From an uncultured beta proteobacterium (GTDB lineage Bacteria > Pseudomonadota > Gammaproteobacteria > Burkholderiales > Burkholderiaceae_C), in assembly GCA_903885415.1 (NCBI GenBank), contig CAISIP010000239.1:1-19248 (forward strand): a stretch of 19,248 bases of DNA. Reading direction: 5' to 3'. The translations under genes were made by a program, and so were the position numbers. Below, piece after piece: positions 18,060-19,248 of the stretch. Under the pieces are notes generated by a model that was given only the letters and a program-made list of their open reading frames with translations, did not search any database and was not told where the DNA came from. Positions within the stretch are counted from its first letter, which is position 1. Every line of letters begins with the position of its first letter.

Positions 18060-18620
18060 TCAGACCGCCATCAGGTCCTGCTCCTTGGCCGCTACCAACT
18101 GGTCGATGGCCGTAATATGGCGATCGGTCACCTTCTGAATGTCGACCTCGGATCGCTTGTGGTCGTCCTCGGACGCCAATTTGTCCCGAACCAGTTTCTT
18201 CACCGCCTCGTTAGCGTCACGGCGCAGGTTGCGCACCGCGATCTTGGCGCTTTCACCTTCGCCGCGTACCACCTTGGTCAGTTCCTTGCGGCGTTCTTCG
18301 GTCATCGCTGGCATCGGCACCCGGATCAGGTCGCCCATGGACGCCGGATTCAGGCCCAGGTCGCTTTCCCGGATCGCCTTTTCGATCTTCGCGCCCATTC
18401 CTTTTTCCCAGGGCTGGATGCTGATGGTGCGCGCATCGAGCAAGGACACATTGGCTACCTGGCTGATCGGCAACTGGGCCCCGTAGTAGTCCACATGCAC
18501 CGAGTCGAGCAGCGCCGGGTTGGCGCGGCCGGTCCGAATCTTGGTCAAGTTGGCCTTGAATGCCGCGATCGACTGGTCCATCTTGGCCTCGGCTGTCGTC
18601 CTAATTTCAGCTATATCCAT
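18060..18620 (-). CDS. frr: Ribosome recycling factor
   Basis: RRF works with EF-G to split post-termination ribosomes. The ATG at 18620 gives 186 residues (E. coli 185), with the expected three-helix bundle plus small beta domain: KMDQSIAAFKANLTKIRTGRANPALLD near the N-terminus, VHVDYYGAQLPISQVANVSL in the beta domain, and GEGESAKIAVRNLRRDANEAVKKL in the long C-terminal helix. A GTG two codons upstream (18626) is also possible. A minus-strand GGGG ends 7 nt before the ATG, which is better spaced for the ATG than for the GTG. pyrH ends 67 nt upstream, the conserved pyrH-frr order, and uppS follows. Confidence 0.97.
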   Translation of the reverse strand: MDIAEIRTTAEAKMDQSIAAFKANLTKIRTGRANPALLDSVHVDYYGAQLPISQVANVSLLDARTISIQPWEKGMGAKIEKAIRESDLGLNPASMGDLIRVPMPAMTEERRKELTKVVRGEGESAKIAVRNLRRDANEAVKKLVRDKLASEDDHKRSEVDIQKVTDRHITAIDQLVAAKEQDLMAV

Positions 18621-18686
18621 CGTCACACCCCGAAAAATTGCACCAACAGACTGGACCGGCCCGCTGCCGCCCTCGCCTGCCGATTG

Positions 18687-19248
18687 TCATGCATGCACCA
18701 ATGTGCCTTCCTGTTCGCCCATCACCACCCGGCGCAGCGCACCGTGCTTGAAGATCGAAAACACGCGCACCGGAAGTTTCTGGTCGCGGCACAGTGCGAA
18801 TGCGGTCGCGTCCATGATTCCCAGGTTCTTGGCCATCGCCTCATCGAAAGAAATCGTGCTGTACAAGCTGGCCGACGGATCCTTCTTGGGGTCGGCGCTG
18901 TAGACGCCGTCCACCTTGGTCGCCTTGAGCACCACCTCGGCGCCTATCTCGGCGCCGCGCAGCGCGGCTGCGGTGTCGGTGGTGAAAAACGGGTTGCCGG
19001 TTCCGGCGGCGAAGATCACTACCTTGCCTTCTTCTAGGTATTGGAGGGCTTTGGGCCGCACATAGGGCTCGACCACCTGCTCGATCGAAATCGCCGACAT
19101 CACGCGCGCCGTCAAGCCGGCCTTGTTCATGGTGTCGCCCAGCGCCAGCGCGTTCATAACGGTCGCCAGCATGCCCATGTAGTCGGCGGTGGCCCGGTCC
19201 ATTCCGACCGAACCGCCGGCGACACCGCGAAATATGTTGCCCCCACCA
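18687..19248 (-). CDS. pyrH: Uridylate kinase, C-terminal part (start outside window)
   Basis: PyrH phosphorylates UMP to UDP in pyrimidine nucleotide synthesis; bacterial PyrH is a hexameric amino-acid-kinase-family enzyme regulated by GTP and UTP. The frame is open to the window edge and gives the last ~186 residues of about 240. It enters at GGGNIFRG, near residue 55 of the family, and continues MDRATADYMGMLATVMNALAL, then the conserved AGTGNPFFTTDTAAALRG and VVLKATKVDGVYSADP segments. It ends GALRRVVMGEQEGTLVHA. An internal ATG at 19202 is not the start, because conserved sequence continues upstream of it. The missing N-terminus holds the first nucleotide-binding residues. Its product, UDP, is also the source of the UTP that modulates carbamoyl-phosphate metabolism encoded at the other end of the window. 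Confidence 0.97.
   Translation of the reverse strand, partial: GGGNIFRGVAGGSVGMDRATADYMGMLATVMNALALGDTMNKAGLTARVMSAISIEQVVEPYVRPKALQYLEEGKVVIFAAGTGNPFFTTDTAAALRGAEIGAEVVLKATKVDGVYSADPKKDPSASLYSTISFDEAMAKNLGIMDATAFALCRDQKLPVRVFSIFKHGALRRVVMGEQEGTLVHA

Noticed and set aside
18621..18626. GTG start for frr at 18626
   Set aside because: The upstream GGGG is better spaced for the ATG at 18620, and the resulting 186-residue length fits the family. The difference is two residues.

Overview
This window is a conserved, GC-rich chromosomal segment. Every gene I can support is on the minus strand, so transcription runs from high to low coordinates. The protein sequences and gene order (pyrH-frr-uppS-cdsA-dxr-rseP-bamA-skp-lpxD-fabZ-lpxA-lpxB-rnhB, and carA-carB-greA) are typical of Proteobacteria. 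The leuE-like gene between carA and carB, the DUF4149 gene after greA and the general look of the proteins point to a betaproteobacterium, probably order Burkholderiales and perhaps Comamonadaceae-like. That placement is inference from memory of gene order, not a database match.

Layout in transcription order: (1) 19248-18060 holds the 3' part of pyrH (UMP kinase) and frr (ribosome recycling factor). (2) 17983-13809 holds uppS, cdsA, dxr and rseP: undecaprenyl diphosphate synthesis, CDP-diacylglycerol synthesis, the first committed MEP isoprenoid step and the site-2 protease. (3) 13759-10956 holds bamA and skp/ompH for outer-membrane protein assembly. (4) 10936-7524 holds lpxD, fabZ, lpxA and lpxB for the start of lipid A synthesis. 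(5) 7552-6123 holds rnhB and a SpoU/TrmH-family RNA 2'-O-methyltransferase. (6) After a 151-nt spacer with a plausible promoter, 5971-875 holds carA, a LeuE-type amino-acid exporter gene and carB. (7) After a hairpin, 799-1 holds greA and the N-terminal part of a DUF4149 membrane protein cut by the window edge.

The genes are packed very tightly. ATGA, TAATG or similar stop/start overlaps join cdsA/dxr, bamA/skp, lpxD/fabZ, rnhB/methyltransferase and carA/leuE, and rnhB starts 29 nt inside lpxB. Recognisable Shine-Dalgarno sequences are scarce inside the envelope block, so translational coupling is likely. Functionally the first block makes carriers, precursors and machinery for the Gram-negative envelope: LpxA, LpxD and LpxB make lipid A, FabZ shares their hydroxyacyl-ACP pool, UppS makes the lipid carrier, CdsA the phospholipid precursor, and Skp and BamA deliver and insert outer-membrane proteins. 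The second block makes carbamoyl phosphate for pyrimidines and arginine.

I found no mobile element, CRISPR array, tRNA, rRNA, toxin or phage gene, and no convincing undescribed system. The observations most worth checking are a chain-length-determining methionine in LpxA that predicts C10 rather than C14 acyl transfer, the exporter gene embedded between carA and carB, and the carA promoter/leader with a short inverted repeat at the predicted transcription start. No gene-free stretch exceeds about 150 bases.
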